Positions 42,672 through 52,097 of a DNA stretch of 54,060 nucleotides are shown piece by piece (position 1 is the first letter of the stretch; each line of letters starts with the position of its first letter). This DNA is from an uncultured Gammaproteobacteria bacterium (lineage in GTDB: Bacteria > Pseudomonadota > Gammaproteobacteria > Pseudomonadales > Litorivicinaceae): assembly GCA_913057215.1 (NCBI GenBank), contig CAJXNQ010000009.1:1-54060 (forward strand), written 5' to 3'. The notes below the pieces were generated by a model. The model was not told the origin of the DNA. It saw nothing but the letters and a program-made list of their open reading frames with translations, and did not search any database. A program made the position numbers and the translations under genes.

Positions 42672-44801
42672 ATGAATGCCGCCGTCGACACCATAGACGG
42701 CTTATGTAGCCGTCTGACCCGTTATCTCGAGGATGATGAAATCCGACAGGTCAGACGCGCATACCTCTACTCTGAACAAGCCCACGATGGGCAGAAACGC
42801 CGCTCCGGCGATCCGTATATTATCCATCCACTGCAGGTCGCTGAAATCCTCGCTGATATGCGCATGGATCATCAAAGCCTGATGGCTGCCATGTTGCACG
42901 ACGTGATTGAAGATACCGGGATTGTCAAAGATGCTTTGCAGAGTCAATTCGGTGATGCGGTTGCCGATCTCGTCGACGGCGTGAGCAAACTCACACATAT
43001 CAGTTTTGAGACACGCGCTGAGGCGCAGGCTGAGAACTTTCAAAAAATGACACTCGCCATGGCGCGCGATATTCGCGTCATCATCGTCAAGCTCGCAGAT
43101 CGTTTGCACAACATGCGTACCATCGGTTCGTTGAATCCCGAGAAGCGACGTCGTATTGCGCGAGAAACCCTCGATATTTACAGCCCCATCGCCAATCGTT
43201 TGGGAATGTATGAATTGAGAAGTGAGCTCCACGAGCTGGCCTATCGCGCCATGTACCCCATGCGCATCGCACGGATTGAACGGGCTGTGAATAAGGCCTC
43301 GGGAAATCGCAAACAGATCGTCGGCGAGATTCTCGAATCACTCGAAGGCGCGCTTGGTGAAACGGGCATGAAAGTGCGCGTTGAGGGGCGTGAAAAAGCA
43401 GCCAACAGTATTTATCGAAAGATGCGCGATCAGCGAAAATCCTTCTCTGACATCATGGATGTGTATGCGTTTCGGATCATTACTGACTCAATTGATGATT
43501 GCTACCGGACCCTCGGCGTCGTGCATAACCTCTATAAACCAAAGCCTGGGCGGTTCAAAGACTACATCGCAATCCCGAAAGCCAATGGTTATCAGAGCCT
43601 ACACACCACACTCTTTGGCATGCACGGGGTTCCGATTGAGATCCAAATTCGAACCAGTGAGATGGATGCATTGGCCTCAGGTGGGATTGCGGCACATTGG
43701 CTTTACAAAGCGGGCTCAGATGATACAGCTGCCGTACAGCGCACCAATCGCTGGGTCAAAGGATTGCTCGAGATTCAGCAACGCGCCGGCAGCTCACTCG
43801 AATTCATTGAAAACGTCAAAATCGATCTATTCCCGGATGATGTGTACATCTTCACCCCCAAAGGGCGCATCCTGGAACTCCCAACCGGTGCCACCGCTGT
43901 CGACTTCGCGTATGCAGTCCACACAGATGTCGGAAACGCATGTGTTGCCTGCCGGATTGATAAAGCGTTGGCACCCTTGTCGACCGTGCTCCAGTCGGGT
44001 CAGACCGTCGAGATCGTCACTTCGAAAACCGCGAAACCCAATCTTTCGTGGTTGTCGTTTGTGGTTACAGGCAAAGCACGGTCTGCGATCCGTCATTTCT
44101 TGAAAAACCAACAGCGTTCGGAGTCTGTGTTGCTGGGCCAACGGCTTTTGACACGTGCATTGGCGAACCTTGGTGGCAGCCTTGAGCAACTCGACAAATC
44201 AGCCTGCGATGCTCTGGTGGCAGAAACCGAGCTGACTGAGTTCGATGACATCCTTGAAGACATTGGCCTTGGCAATCGAGTCGCCTACTCAGTGGCGCGC
44301 AGGCTATTGCCGGATGCTGATGCAACACCGGCCTTGTTATCACAAAGCGACGAGGCGCGGCCGCTTGCAATCAAAGGCTCTGAGGGCTTACTGACCAGTT
44401 ACGCAAAATGTTGTCGACCCATCCCAGGAGACCCAATCGTCGGTCATATTTCAAAAGGCCGTGGCATGGTCATCCACCATGAGACCTGTAATAACGTCAC
44501 CGATATTCGCGACAACCCGGAAAAATGTGTGTTCCTCACTTGGGATGAGGATTTAACCGGCGAGTTCTACACAGCATTGAAAATCTTGGTCGGATCCGAA
44601 ACAGGCATCATTGCGAACATTGCATCAGCGGTTGCCGAGGCCGACGGCTCGATCGATCGCATCCATCGTGACGAGCGCGATGCCAAAACCAGCGTCATTT
44701 TGTTAGATGTGGGTGTTCGGGACCGCCAACATTTGGCCAGCGTGGTTCGAAGTATCCGTCGGATCCAATCAGTCATGAAAATTTCGCGCGTGAGGGCCTA
44801 A
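42672..44801 (+). CDS. spoT: Bifunctional (p)ppGpp synthetase/hydrolase SpoT
   Basis: 709 residues. The N-terminal HD hydrolase has H52, H76-D77 and E80-D81 (LHDVIEDT), all metal ligands intact. The synthetase domain carries PGRFKDYIAIPKANGYQSLH, the RFKD form of bifunctional enzymes. A TGS domain follows (AVDFAYAVHTDVGN), then a zinc-finger-like region with CCRPIPGDPI and a C-terminal ACT domain. It makes and degrades the alarmone. No relA is in this window. Downstream of rpoZ, upstream of ridA. Confidence 0.96.
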   Translation: MNAAVDTIDGLCSRLTRYLEDDEIRQVRRAYLYSEQAHDGQKRRSGDPYIIHPLQVAEILADMRMDHQSLMAAMLHDVIEDTGIVKDALQSQFGDAVADLVDGVSKLTHISFETRAEAQAENFQKMTLAMARDIRVIIVKLADRLHNMRTIGSLNPEKRRRIARETLDIYSPIANRLGMYELRSELHELAYRAMYPMRIARIERAVNKASGNRKQIVGEILESLEGALGETGMKVRVEGREKAANSIYRKMRDQRKSFSDIMDVYAFRIITDSIDDCYRTLGVVHNLYKPKPGRFKDYIAIPKANGYQSLHTTLFGMHGVPIEIQIRTSEMDALASGGIAAHWLYKAGSDDTAAVQRTNRWVKGLLEIQQRAGSSLEFIENVKIDLFPDDVYIFTPKGRILELPTGATAVDFAYAVHTDVGNACVACRIDKALAPLSTVLQSGQTVEIVTSKTAKPNLSWLSFVVTGKARSAIRHFLKNQQRSESVLLGQRLLTRALANLGGSLEQLDKSACDALVAETELTEFDDILEDIGLGNRVAYSVARRLLPDADATPALLSQSDEARPLAIKGSEGLLTSYAKCCRPIPGDPIVGHISKGRGMVIHHETCNNVTDIRDNPEKCVFLTWDEDLTGEFYTALKILVGSETGIIANIASAVAEADGSIDRIHRDERDAKTSVILLDVGVRDRQHLASVVRSIRRIQSVMKISRVRA

Positions 44802-44804
44802 CCC

Positions 44805-45185
44805 ATGAACAAAAGCTTCATTGTGACCCCGGATGCCCCTGAGGCGATCGGGACCTATTCCCAAGCGGTCAAAACTGGCCAAACAACCTATCTGTCGGGT
44901 CAAATTCCATTAAAACCCGACACCATGGAAGTTGTCTCCGGTGATATCGAAGCGGAAATTCGTCAAGCATTTCATAATTTACAGGCGGTCTGTGTCGCCG
45001 GGGGCGGGAGCCTTAACCACCTTGTCAAAGTCCAGGTGTACCTGACCGATCTATCGCACTTTCCAATCGTCAATCAGGTGATGGAATCGCTCTTTGAAGC
45101 GCCCTATCCTGCCCGTGCCGCGGTCGGTGTCGCTGAGCTTCCCAAAGGGGTGCGCGTCGAAGTCGACGGCATCATGATTACCTAG
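44805..45185 (+). CDS. ridA: Reactive intermediate deaminase RidA
   Basis: 126 residues, YjgF/YER057c/UK114 family. APEAIGTYSQAVKTG, YLSGQIPL, and the catalytic arginine in YPARAAVGVAELPKG are visible. It hydrolyses 2-aminoacrylate and related enamines produced by PLP enzymes such as the IlvA encoded at 4.7-6.2 kb. Follows spoT, as in Pseudomonas. The last 8 nt overlap the convergent SDR gene. Confidence 0.95.
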   Translation: MNKSFIVTPDAPEAIGTYSQAVKTGQTTYLSGQIPLKPDTMEVVSGDIEAEIRQAFHNLQAVCVAGGGSLNHLVKVQVYLTDLSHFPIVNQVMESLFEAPYPARAAVGVAELPKGVRVEVDGIMIT

Positions 45186-45996
45186 TCTGAAACGCGTCGA
45201 TAGACGGATATCGAAGCGCAGGCATCTGATCGCGAAAACGGCTATCGAGGCGACGACCTGTTGTTGCAGCCCTCAGCGTTGCCTGTTCACCGTCAAGAAA
45301 ACGAAAGATGTCGCGATACTGTAACGGGCACTGATCAACTCCTTGGACCAGTGCCGGCATGGGATGGTGCTTCATATGCGCTGTCACCAGCGCAGCCAGC
45401 CACTGCACAGCATCCTCGCGGTGGAAGCGATTTGAAACAGTGTCTGGATTCAAGTTCGACCGTACGCTCGAGTCTTTGAGTCTCAATAACGTGTCGGCGG
45501 TGTATAACCCGCTGCATCGAAGAATACTGTGCACCACCTTGGACTGAGCGATGTGAGTCTCTGCCTCAAGGATCACCTCGCCTCGCCAATGATCAGGCTC
45601 TGGCGGTGTATGCTCATCCAACACACCGTGTTGGTGTGTGCCAAAAACGGCGGTTGAACTGACCCACACCAGACGATGCGACCGACCGGGCAACCGCGCC
45701 CATTCCACCATCCGCTTAGCGACAGGCACATACCGCGCCCGATACGCTGCCTCCGTACGCGCATCCGGCGTGACAATTCCGACCACGACTGCGTGTTCGC
45801 TGAGTGGTTGCTGACTGAGCCACTCCCAGGTCTCCGGCTGATCCAAATCACAGGCAACCATATTGGGCATTTCAGGCATGGGTGTGCGGCGCACACCCAA
45901 TACATTGCAATTTTCTATCTCAAGTTGCGTTTTAAGGTTGCGACCTAATTGGCCACAGCCTAGGATGACAACATCCCATTGAGTTGACACAGTCAT
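45178..45996 (-). CDS. NAD-dependent epimerase/SDR-like protein (YeeZ-type)
   Basis: 272 residues from the ATG at 45996. The Rossmann motif is GCGQLG near residue 15, and VSSTAVFG is the serine strand of extended SDR proteins; the usual YxxxK is not obvious. The best ribosome site (GAGGG) is only 2 nt from the ATG but about 8 nt from an in-frame GTG at 45990, which may be the real start. The open frame running further upstream, to 46206, is the antisense of oxyR. Substrate unknown. Its start codon overlaps that of divergent oxyR. Confidence 0.75.
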   Translation of the reverse strand: MTVSTQWDVVILGCGQLGRNLKTQLEIENCNVLGVRRTPMPEMPNMVACDLDQPETWEWLSQQPLSEHAVVVGIVTPDARTEAAYRARYVPVAKRMVEWARLPGRSHRLVWVSSTAVFGTHQHGVLDEHTPPEPDHWRGEVILEAETHIAQSKVVHSILRCSGLYTADTLLRLKDSSVRSNLNPDTVSNRFHREDAVQWLAALVTAHMKHHPMPALVQGVDQCPLQYRDIFRFLDGEQATLRAATTGRRLDSRFRDQMPALRYPSIDAFQTR

Positions 45997-46924
45997 GACC
46001 CTCACAGAACTTCGATACATTGTAGCTGTTGCTGATGAAAAACACTTTGGCCGCGCCGCATCTCGCTGCTTTGTGAGCCAACCCACACTCTCGATTGGCG
46101 TCAAACGCCTTGAAGATGAGCTGGGCGTGACACTGTTTGAACGCAGTAAAACAGGCGTGCACCTCACCGCACTTGCAGAGCAGCTGGTTGAAAAAGCACG
46201 TAACATCTTGCAAGACGTGGATTCATTTAAAGATCTGTCTGATCAAGTGAAAGATCCCTTTCTCGCTCCACTTCGCATCGGCGCGATCTACACCATCGGA
46301 CCATATTTGTTTCCAAGCCTGTTACCGGCGCTGAAAAGTCGCCAGCCGCGGCTTAAATTATTTATTGAAGAGTCCTTTACCGGCACCCTCAGACACATGC
46401 TGAAGAAAGGTCAACTTGATGCGATCATCATCGCATTGCCGTTCACTGAACCAGACGTTGAGGTGCAACCGCTTTATCAGGAACCCTTTGAGGTGTTGTT
46501 GCCTGAAAACCATCCGATGACGCGCCAACCTGCCATCAGTCCGGATAGTTTGAGTTCGGATCAGGTGCTGATGCTCGGAGAGGGCCACTGCTTACGGGAC
46601 CAAGTCATGGATGTGTGCCCTGCGTTGGCACGCCGTGCCAAGGACGGAAATACACTGGTGACCGAGGGCAGTTCGCTTGAAACGTTACGCCATATGGTGG
46701 CATCTGGGCTTGGACTCACGGTGTTACCAGCATCTGCGGCAGGGCTTGAAAACTATGCACCGGGTTACCTCGTCACTCGGCCCTTTACGCAGCCTGAACC
46801 CAGCCGCACCGTGGCACTGGCATGGCGTAAACAGTTTCCACGAATGGAAGCCATTGACCTGCTGATTGACGTGATTTCAAAACAGGTCGGCCCGCAAATT
46901 AATGCCCACCACCAAAGCGCCTGA
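45995..46924 (+). CDS. oxyR: Peroxide-sensing LysR-type regulator OxyR
   Basis: 309 residues. The N-terminal helix-turn-helix contains HFGRAASRCFVSQPTLS. The redox pair is kept at the E. coli numbering: C199 (GHCLRDQ) and C208 (MDVC), followed by SLETLRHMVASG. Peroxide forms a disulfide between them and activates antioxidant genes. The final 23 nt overlap recG, an oxyR-recG arrangement known from related bacteria. The ATG overlaps the start of a divergent gene, so its promoter must lie within that gene. Confidence 0.95.
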   Translation: MTLTELRYIVAVADEKHFGRAASRCFVSQPTLSIGVKRLEDELGVTLFERSKTGVHLTALAEQLVEKARNILQDVDSFKDLSDQVKDPFLAPLRIGAIYTIGPYLFPSLLPALKSRQPRLKLFIEESFTGTLRHMLKKGQLDAIIIALPFTEPDVEVQPLYQEPFEVLLPENHPMTRQPAISPDSLSSDQVLMLGEGHCLRDQVMDVCPALARRAKDGNTLVTEGSSLETLRHMVASGLGLTVLPASAAGLENYAPGYLVTRPFTQPEPSRTVALAWRKQFPRMEAIDLLIDVISKQVGPQINAHHQSA

Positions 46925-48953
46925 ACGTCTTTTAGACTTAGCGGGCGTCGGCCCAAAAGTTGAGGTGGCACTGAATCGGCTCGGCATCTTTGAACTCAAA
47001 GACCTTTTGTTTCATTTGCCCGCCCGATATGAAGATCGCACCCAGGTGGTCAAGCTTGCCGAGATGCAACTCGGCACGCCGCGTCTCCTGGAGGGCGAAA
47101 TCACAGCCAGCCAAGTGATCCCGGGGCGTCGGATGCAGGCTGTACTGACCTTTGAGGATACAACCGGCGCTGCCCGAATCCGTCTATTTCACTTTTCCCG
47201 TGCCTACCTGTCGACCCTCAAAAGCGCGGATCATGTGCGTATTTTTGGAGAGGCACGCAGTCATCAGGGGGCGATCGAATTTGTGCATCCCGAAATCACC
47301 GTATTCAAGGGTGTGCCACCGGCACTCGATGACACGCTGACCCCGATTTATCCGACCACTGAGGGACTCACACAGCCACGACTCAGGAACATCATCCAAC
47401 AGGTCTTAGACTTAGGGCCTGACTATTTTCAGCTGGCTGAGCTCTTGGATCCGGCGACACTCAAACAACGCCCATCCCTGTGGGATGCGCTCCACGCCGT
47501 GCATCGACCCACCAAAGGCTTGCCTCCAGACGCTGATGTAGAGCGCTTGGCACTTGAAGAGTTATTGGCGCATCGGTTGTTATTGCTGAGTCGTCGTGCT
47601 GACTTTTCTCGCTTTCAAGCACCGGCCGTATCCACAGATGGTTGTGCCACCCGAGCACAGTTAATTCAGCGACTTCCGTTTGATTTGACGCAGGCTCAAG
47701 CGCGTGTGTTGTCTGAAATCGATGGTGATGTGAATCAACCACATCCAATGCTGCGCCTGCTACAAGGCGATGTTGGCTCAGGCAAAACACTGGTTGCTGG
47801 TTTGGCCGCTTTACCTCTGATCGAGGCAGGCTACCAAGTTGCACTGATGGCACCCACCGAACTCCTCTCAGAGCAACATGCCAATCAATTCTCAGACTGG
47901 TTGCAACCGCTTGGGATCTCCGTTGGCTGGTTGTCTGGATCCATGAAAGCAGCCCCGCGGCGCGCCGTGTTGGAACACATTGCCTCAGGCGCATGTCAGA
48001 TGGTAATTGGCACCCATGCTTTGTTCCAAGCTGAGGTGGTTTTCAACCGACTTGGGCTGGTGATTATCGATGAACAACATCGCTTTGGTGTCGCGCAACG
48101 GTTGTTGCTCCGTGAGAAAGGCAGTGGGCTGACACCACACCAACTCATCATGACGGCGACACCCATTCCAAGAACATTGGCCATGACCCAATACGCAGAT
48201 CTTGATGTCTCTGTGATTGATGCATTGCCGCCGGGCCGCACACCCGTGGATACAAGACTGGTGAGTCAAGGGCGTGATCAGGACATCACCGAGCGTCTCG
48301 ATGCACAGTTCTCAGAGGGTGGGCAGGCTTATTGGGTTTGCACACTGATCGAGGAAAACGATCAACTCCAAGCAGAGGCCGCTGAAAGCCGAATGCATAA
48401 GCTTCAGACGCTGCTTCCACACCGACGCATCGGTCTGGTGCATGGGCGCATGCATTCCGATGAAAAAAGCCACGTCATGCAGGCATTCTCAGAGGGCGCA
48501 CTGGATTTATTAGTGGCTACAACGGTCATTGAAGTCGGCGTCAATGTCCCAAATGCCAACATCATGGTGATTGAAAATCCAGAACGGTTGGGACTTGCTC
48601 AACTGCACCAATTGCGCGGCCGTGTGGGCCGCGGAAGTCGCGTCAGCTTCTGCATCTTGTTATACGGCGATCAGTTATCCGAGCAGGCCAAAAGCCGACT
48701 TCAATTACTCCGAGAGACGAACGATGGATTCAAACTGGCGGCCGCCGATCTCGAGCGTCGCGGGCCCGGTGACGTCAGTGGAACCCGCCAAACCGGTGAG
48801 TTGTTATTTAAGCTTGCGGATCTTAATCATCACGCGCATTTACTCGATGAAGTCGCCACCATGGCCGACACTGTCATGCGTCAACAACCAGCCATCCGAG
48901 ATGCGTTGATTGCACGTTGGATTGGCCATCAAGAGCATTTCGCGCATGTCTAA
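46902..48953 (+). CDS. recG: ATP-dependent DNA helicase RecG
   Basis: 683 residues. The N-terminal wedge/OB domain includes LLEGEITASQVIPGRRM; the helicase core has Walker A GDVGSGKT at 289-296, DEQH at 390-393 and TATPIPRT; the C-terminal domain includes LRGRVGRGSR. It remodels stalled replication forks. Start ATG lies within the end of oxyR. Overlaps ubiA by 8 nt. Confidence 0.96.
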   Translation: MPTTKAPERLLDLAGVGPKVEVALNRLGIFELKDLLFHLPARYEDRTQVVKLAEMQLGTPRLLEGEITASQVIPGRRMQAVLTFEDTTGAARIRLFHFSRAYLSTLKSADHVRIFGEARSHQGAIEFVHPEITVFKGVPPALDDTLTPIYPTTEGLTQPRLRNIIQQVLDLGPDYFQLAELLDPATLKQRPSLWDALHAVHRPTKGLPPDADVERLALEELLAHRLLLLSRRADFSRFQAPAVSTDGCATRAQLIQRLPFDLTQAQARVLSEIDGDVNQPHPMLRLLQGDVGSGKTLVAGLAALPLIEAGYQVALMAPTELLSEQHANQFSDWLQPLGISVGWLSGSMKAAPRRAVLEHIASGACQMVIGTHALFQAEVVFNRLGLVIIDEQHRFGVAQRLLLREKGSGLTPHQLIMTATPIPRTLAMTQYADLDVSVIDALPPGRTPVDTRLVSQGRDQDITERLDAQFSEGGQAYWVCTLIEENDQLQAEAAESRMHKLQTLLPHRRIGLVHGRMHSDEKSHVMQAFSEGALDLLVATTVIEVGVNVPNANIMVIENPERLGLAQLHQLRGRVGRGSRVSFCILLYGDQLSEQAKSRLQLLRETNDGFKLAAADLERRGPGDVSGTRQTGELLFKLADLNHHAHLLDEVATMADTVMRQQPAIRDALIARWIGHQEHFAHV

Positions 48954-49836
48954 TATCAGAACACTGGCGAGCCGGCTTCCATTTTGGATTCAGGTCACAC
49001 GACTCGACCGACCCGTCGGTTGGATCGTCTTACTGTGGCCGACTTGGATCGCCCTCATCCTGGCCGGTCATCAAACCGAGCACCAGATTGGGCTGTGGGT
49101 GATCTTCACCTTGGGCGTGATTCTCACACGCAGCGCCGGTTGCGTGGTCAATGATCTGACCGATCGAGAGTTTGATAAACATGTCAAACGCACGCGCACC
49201 CGACCCCTAGCCACTGGTAATTTGCCTGTGCGCGAAGCCGTTTGGTTGAGTGTGGTGCTGTTGCTCTTGGCCTTTGCACTGGTGCTTCTCACCAATCGAT
49301 TAACCATTGGATTGTCGGTCATCGCGCTGGCACTGGCGCTGATCTACCCCTGGCTGAAACGGATTACATTTTGGCCGCAGATCGGTCTCGGTTTAGCCTT
49401 TTCGATGGCAATCCCAATGGCGTTTACAGCACACGGTGCCCCACTCGACAGCCTGGTGCTGTGCTTGATGCTCGGCAATCTGGCCTGGACGTTGGCCTAT
49501 GACACTTTCTACGCCATGGTGGATCGAGACGATGATCTGCAAATCGGCGTGAAATCAACCGCGATCCGATTTGGACGCTTTGATTTGATCGGTATTGGTC
49601 TCTCTCAACTGCTGGCACTGAGTGGTTTTGGCGCTGCCTTGTATCTGGCCAATCTTGGCGGATTCGCAGCCTTGGGTTGGCTCGGTGCCTTGGGGTTTGC
49701 CATCCATCATCAATGGATTGCACGCACACGTGCCCGCGCCGACTGTTTTCGGGCGTTTCTTGAAAATCATCGGTTCGGTGCCTGTTTGTTTGCAGGCGCC
49801 CTCGTCGACATCTGCGTCCAGCATCTGGCATCGTAA
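48946..49836 (+). CDS. ubiA: 4-hydroxybenzoate polyprenyltransferase
   Basis: 296 residues from the ATG at 48946. The first prenyl-diphosphate motif is N69-D70-LTD73-REFD77 followed by KHVKRTRTRPLA; the second is YDTFYAMVDRDDD near residues 188-200. Multiple hydrophobic helices follow. It attaches the polyprenyl tail to 4-hydroxybenzoate in ubiquinone synthesis at the inner membrane. The common partner ubiC is not beside it. Overlaps recG by 8 nt. Confidence 0.95.
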   Translation: MSNIRTLASRLPFWIQVTRLDRPVGWIVLLWPTWIALILAGHQTEHQIGLWVIFTLGVILTRSAGCVVNDLTDREFDKHVKRTRTRPLATGNLPVREAVWLSVVLLLLAFALVLLTNRLTIGLSVIALALALIYPWLKRITFWPQIGLGLAFSMAIPMAFTAHGAPLDSLVLCLMLGNLAWTLAYDTFYAMVDRDDDLQIGVKSTAIRFGRFDLIGIGLSQLLALSGFGAALYLANLGGFAALGWLGALGFAIHHQWIARTRARADCFRAFLENHRFGACLFAGALVDICVQHLAS

Positions 49837-49864
49837 CCTTTTTGTAACATTAGTATGCTTTTAT
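49831..49864 (+). promoter_or_regulatory. Pho-box-like promoter of phoB
   Basis: Two GTAAC repeats 11 bp apart (49833 and 49844) within tcgtaac-cttt-ttgtaac give the spacing of a Pho box (two 7-bp half-sites, 4-bp gap; consensus CTGTCAT). A TTTTAT -10-like hexamer lies about 10 nt downstream. This suggests PhoB controls its own gene. The box begins inside the ubiA stop region. Confidence 0.5.
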
Positions 49865-49893
49865 CCTCGAGCGAAGTTCTGTATGGGGTTTTC

Positions 49894-50607
49894 ATGTCAC
49901 AACAACCGACCCGCCGCGTCCTGATTGTCGATGACGAACCAGCCGTCCGCGAAATGCTCGCTGTCGCGCTCGAAATGGCCGGTTTTGAAGTGCGCGAGGC
50001 CGATTGTGCGCAAACAGCCCTGGCTGAAGTGACTGCTCGGATCCCAGACCTGATGTTGATTGACTGGATGATGCCAAATGTTTCAGGCCTTGAGCTGTGT
50101 CGACGTCTGCGTCGCAATCAAGACACCGCAGATATTCCGCTCATTCTCCTTACTGCACGGGGTGAGGAAGATGCAAAAATCACCGGCCTCGAAGTCGCTG
50201 ATGACTACATCACCAAGCCGTTTTCACCGCGTGAGCTCGTCGCACGTCTCAAAGCCATCCTGAGACGCACCACACCAAAAGGTGTCGAAGAACCGGTTGA
50301 ATTCGATGGCTTGCGTCTGGATCCAGTGGGGCAAAGGGTGAGTTCTCAGGGCCAGGGGTTGACCTTAAGCCCAATCGAATATCGACTGCTGCAACTCTTC
50401 ATGACACACCCTGAGCGCGCCTTCACACGCGGACAACTGCTCGATCGAGTCTGGGGTGGGGATGTCTATGTCGAAGAACGAACGGTCGATGTACACATTC
50501 GTAGGCTCAGAAAAGCACTCGGCGCACGCCATGAGAATCTGATCGAAACAGTCCGCGGGACTGGCTATCGATTTGCACCGCTGGTCGACCAATCCGTCGC
50601 AGGCTAG
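49894..50607 (+). CDS. phoB: Phosphate regulon response regulator PhoB
   Basis: 237 residues from the ATG at 49894. Receiver domain with D13-D14 (VDDEPAVRE), phospho-acceptor D57 (LIDWMMPNVSG), T87 and K108 (TKPFSPREL). OmpR-type winged helix with ERTVDVHIRRLRKALG and ETVRGTGYRF. It activates phosphate-starvation genes. No phoR sensor follows, contrary to the common phoB-phoR order; instead ppx converges, overlapping by 4 nt. Confidence 0.93.
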   Translation: MSQQPTRRVLIVDDEPAVREMLAVALEMAGFEVREADCAQTALAEVTARIPDLMLIDWMMPNVSGLELCRRLRRNQDTADIPLILLTARGEEDAKITGLEVADDYITKPFSPRELVARLKAILRRTTPKGVEEPVEFDGLRLDPVGQRVSSQGQGLTLSPIEYRLLQLFMTHPERAFTRGQLLDRVWGGDVYVEERTVDVHIRRLRKALGARHENLIETVRGTGYRFAPLVDQSVAG

Positions 50608-52097
50608 ACCACGGACAGCTTAAAACCGGCTTCCTGTTGACGTTTGATTTCTTCGTCTAAATCCATCGCAACAACGGGGTGTGATTCAAGAACCCCGTCT
50701 GGAAATTCAAGACTTAAAGACTCACCCTGCGTACGAATGTGTCCATTAAAAGGCATCTCGTCATGGCGGCCAAAATTCAAAACGCACGCAATTCGCAGCA
50801 CGCGGATGAGTCGTAGAATCCGATCACTTGACCAGTTTCGAAGCTCAGGGATGACAGACAGATCTAAGCGCTTCCGATGCAGCCGAATCAAGGTGGCCAG
50901 CACATCTTGCTGCTCGCGGTTAAATCCAGGCAAAGGCGTATTGGCGACAATGTATGCGCCGTGACGATGAAACCCCGAATAATTGATCTGTAACCCAATT
51001 TCATGCAGGGTGGCTGCCCAGATCAGCATTTGGCGATCTTCGTGCTTGAATTGCCAGGCCTCCGCTATTTGCTCAACGATGTGCTGCACGCTGTTTCTGA
51101 CGCGATCGGCCTGATCGCGGTCGATTCCGTATTTGGCCGCCAAATCAATCGCCGTGCGCTCACGGATATCAGAATGCTTCAGCCGATCATCCATGGTGTA
51201 CAACACGCCCTCTCGAAGCGCACTGTCGGCAAAGATCACTTGGCTGAGGCCAAGCTCATCGAGGATGGCTCCCATGATCGCGCAGCCGGCTGGTAATACC
51301 TGCATCCGCTCAAGACTGACATCTGGAATATCAGTCCGTTCTCGGTTGGCTGACTTGGATAAAAACTTTTGACACTCCGCCACCGACTGCGGCGTGATCC
51401 GCGGTCCAAACCCGAGATGATTGCCAAGTGCACTGATCCCTTTGGCGGTGCCACTGGTCGCAAAGACTTTATCAGCAGGCAACGCCCGAATACGCTCGAC
51501 GATCGGTTCCATCACTCGACGTGAGGCTAAATCGGCCTTCGAAAACGCTTTTTTCCCGACCCCTGAACCAAAGAATGTGCTGAAGGTGACACATCCAAGC
51601 GATCGACTTGACAAGAATTCAGGCTGAAACCGAGTCCCCACGGCAAACTCAGTCGAGCCACCACCAATATCAAAGACGAGATACCGATCACCCACAGGTT
51701 GCGTGTGTCCAACCGCGTGGAAAATAAGTCGGGCTTCTTCAGGACCTGAGATGATTTCAATCGGCGCCCGAAAGACGGCTGCCGCCCGATCCAGAAATAC
51801 ATTGGCGTTCACCGCCTCTCGCAACGTATGCGTCGCAACAGCTCGGATATCTTCCGGGGCGACCGAGGACAAGCGCGCGTCAAACCGTGCGAGCGTCTCA
51901 AGGCCCCGCTCGATCGCATCTTCGTCGAGTACATCATCTGCACCGAGGCCAGAGGCCAGTCGCACACGCTCTTTATCACGAGACAGTATTTGTAAGCCCG
52001 ACGACGTCAATCGAGCTACGGTCATGTGAAAACTGTTGGAACCCAGATCGACAGCTGCGACCAAGCGCTCCTCGGTAGGTGACTCGTAATCAGTCAC
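50604..52097 (-). CDS. ppx: Exopolyphosphatase (Ppx/GppA)
   Basis: 497 residues. ASKHA-type phosphate loops are seen: AAVDLGSNSFHM at the start, and FDIGGGSTEF and GTAKGISALG later; the C-terminal part is an HD-like helical domain (AATLHEIGLQINYSGFHRHG). It releases phosphate from polyphosphate. Ppx and the paired GppA phosphatase are hard to separate; the overlap with ppk favours Ppx. Start overlaps the ppk stop by 8 nt. Confidence 0.93.
   Translation of the reverse strand: MTDYESPTEERLVAAVDLGSNSFHMTVARLTSSGLQILSRDKERVRLASGLGADDVLDEDAIERGLETLARFDARLSSVAPEDIRAVATHTLREAVNANVFLDRAAAVFRAPIEIISGPEEARLIFHAVGHTQPVGDRYLVFDIGGGSTEFAVGTRFQPEFLSSRSLGCVTFSTFFGSGVGKKAFSKADLASRRVMEPIVERIRALPADKVFATSGTAKGISALGNHLGFGPRITPQSVAECQKFLSKSANRERTDIPDVSLERMQVLPAGCAIMGAILDELGLSQVIFADSALREGVLYTMDDRLKHSDIRERTAIDLAAKYGIDRDQADRVRNSVQHIVEQIAEAWQFKHEDRQMLIWAATLHEIGLQINYSGFHRHGAYIVANTPLPGFNREQQDVLATLIRLHRKRLDLSVIPELRNWSSDRILRLIRVLRIACVLNFGRHDEMPFNGHIRTQGESLSLEFPDGVLESHPVVAMDLDEEIKRQQEAGFKLSVV

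Noticed and set aside
45997-46206. A longer SDR-like protein starting at 46206
   Set aside because: The extra residues come from the antisense strand of oxyR and look random; the Rossmann motif begins just after 45996.
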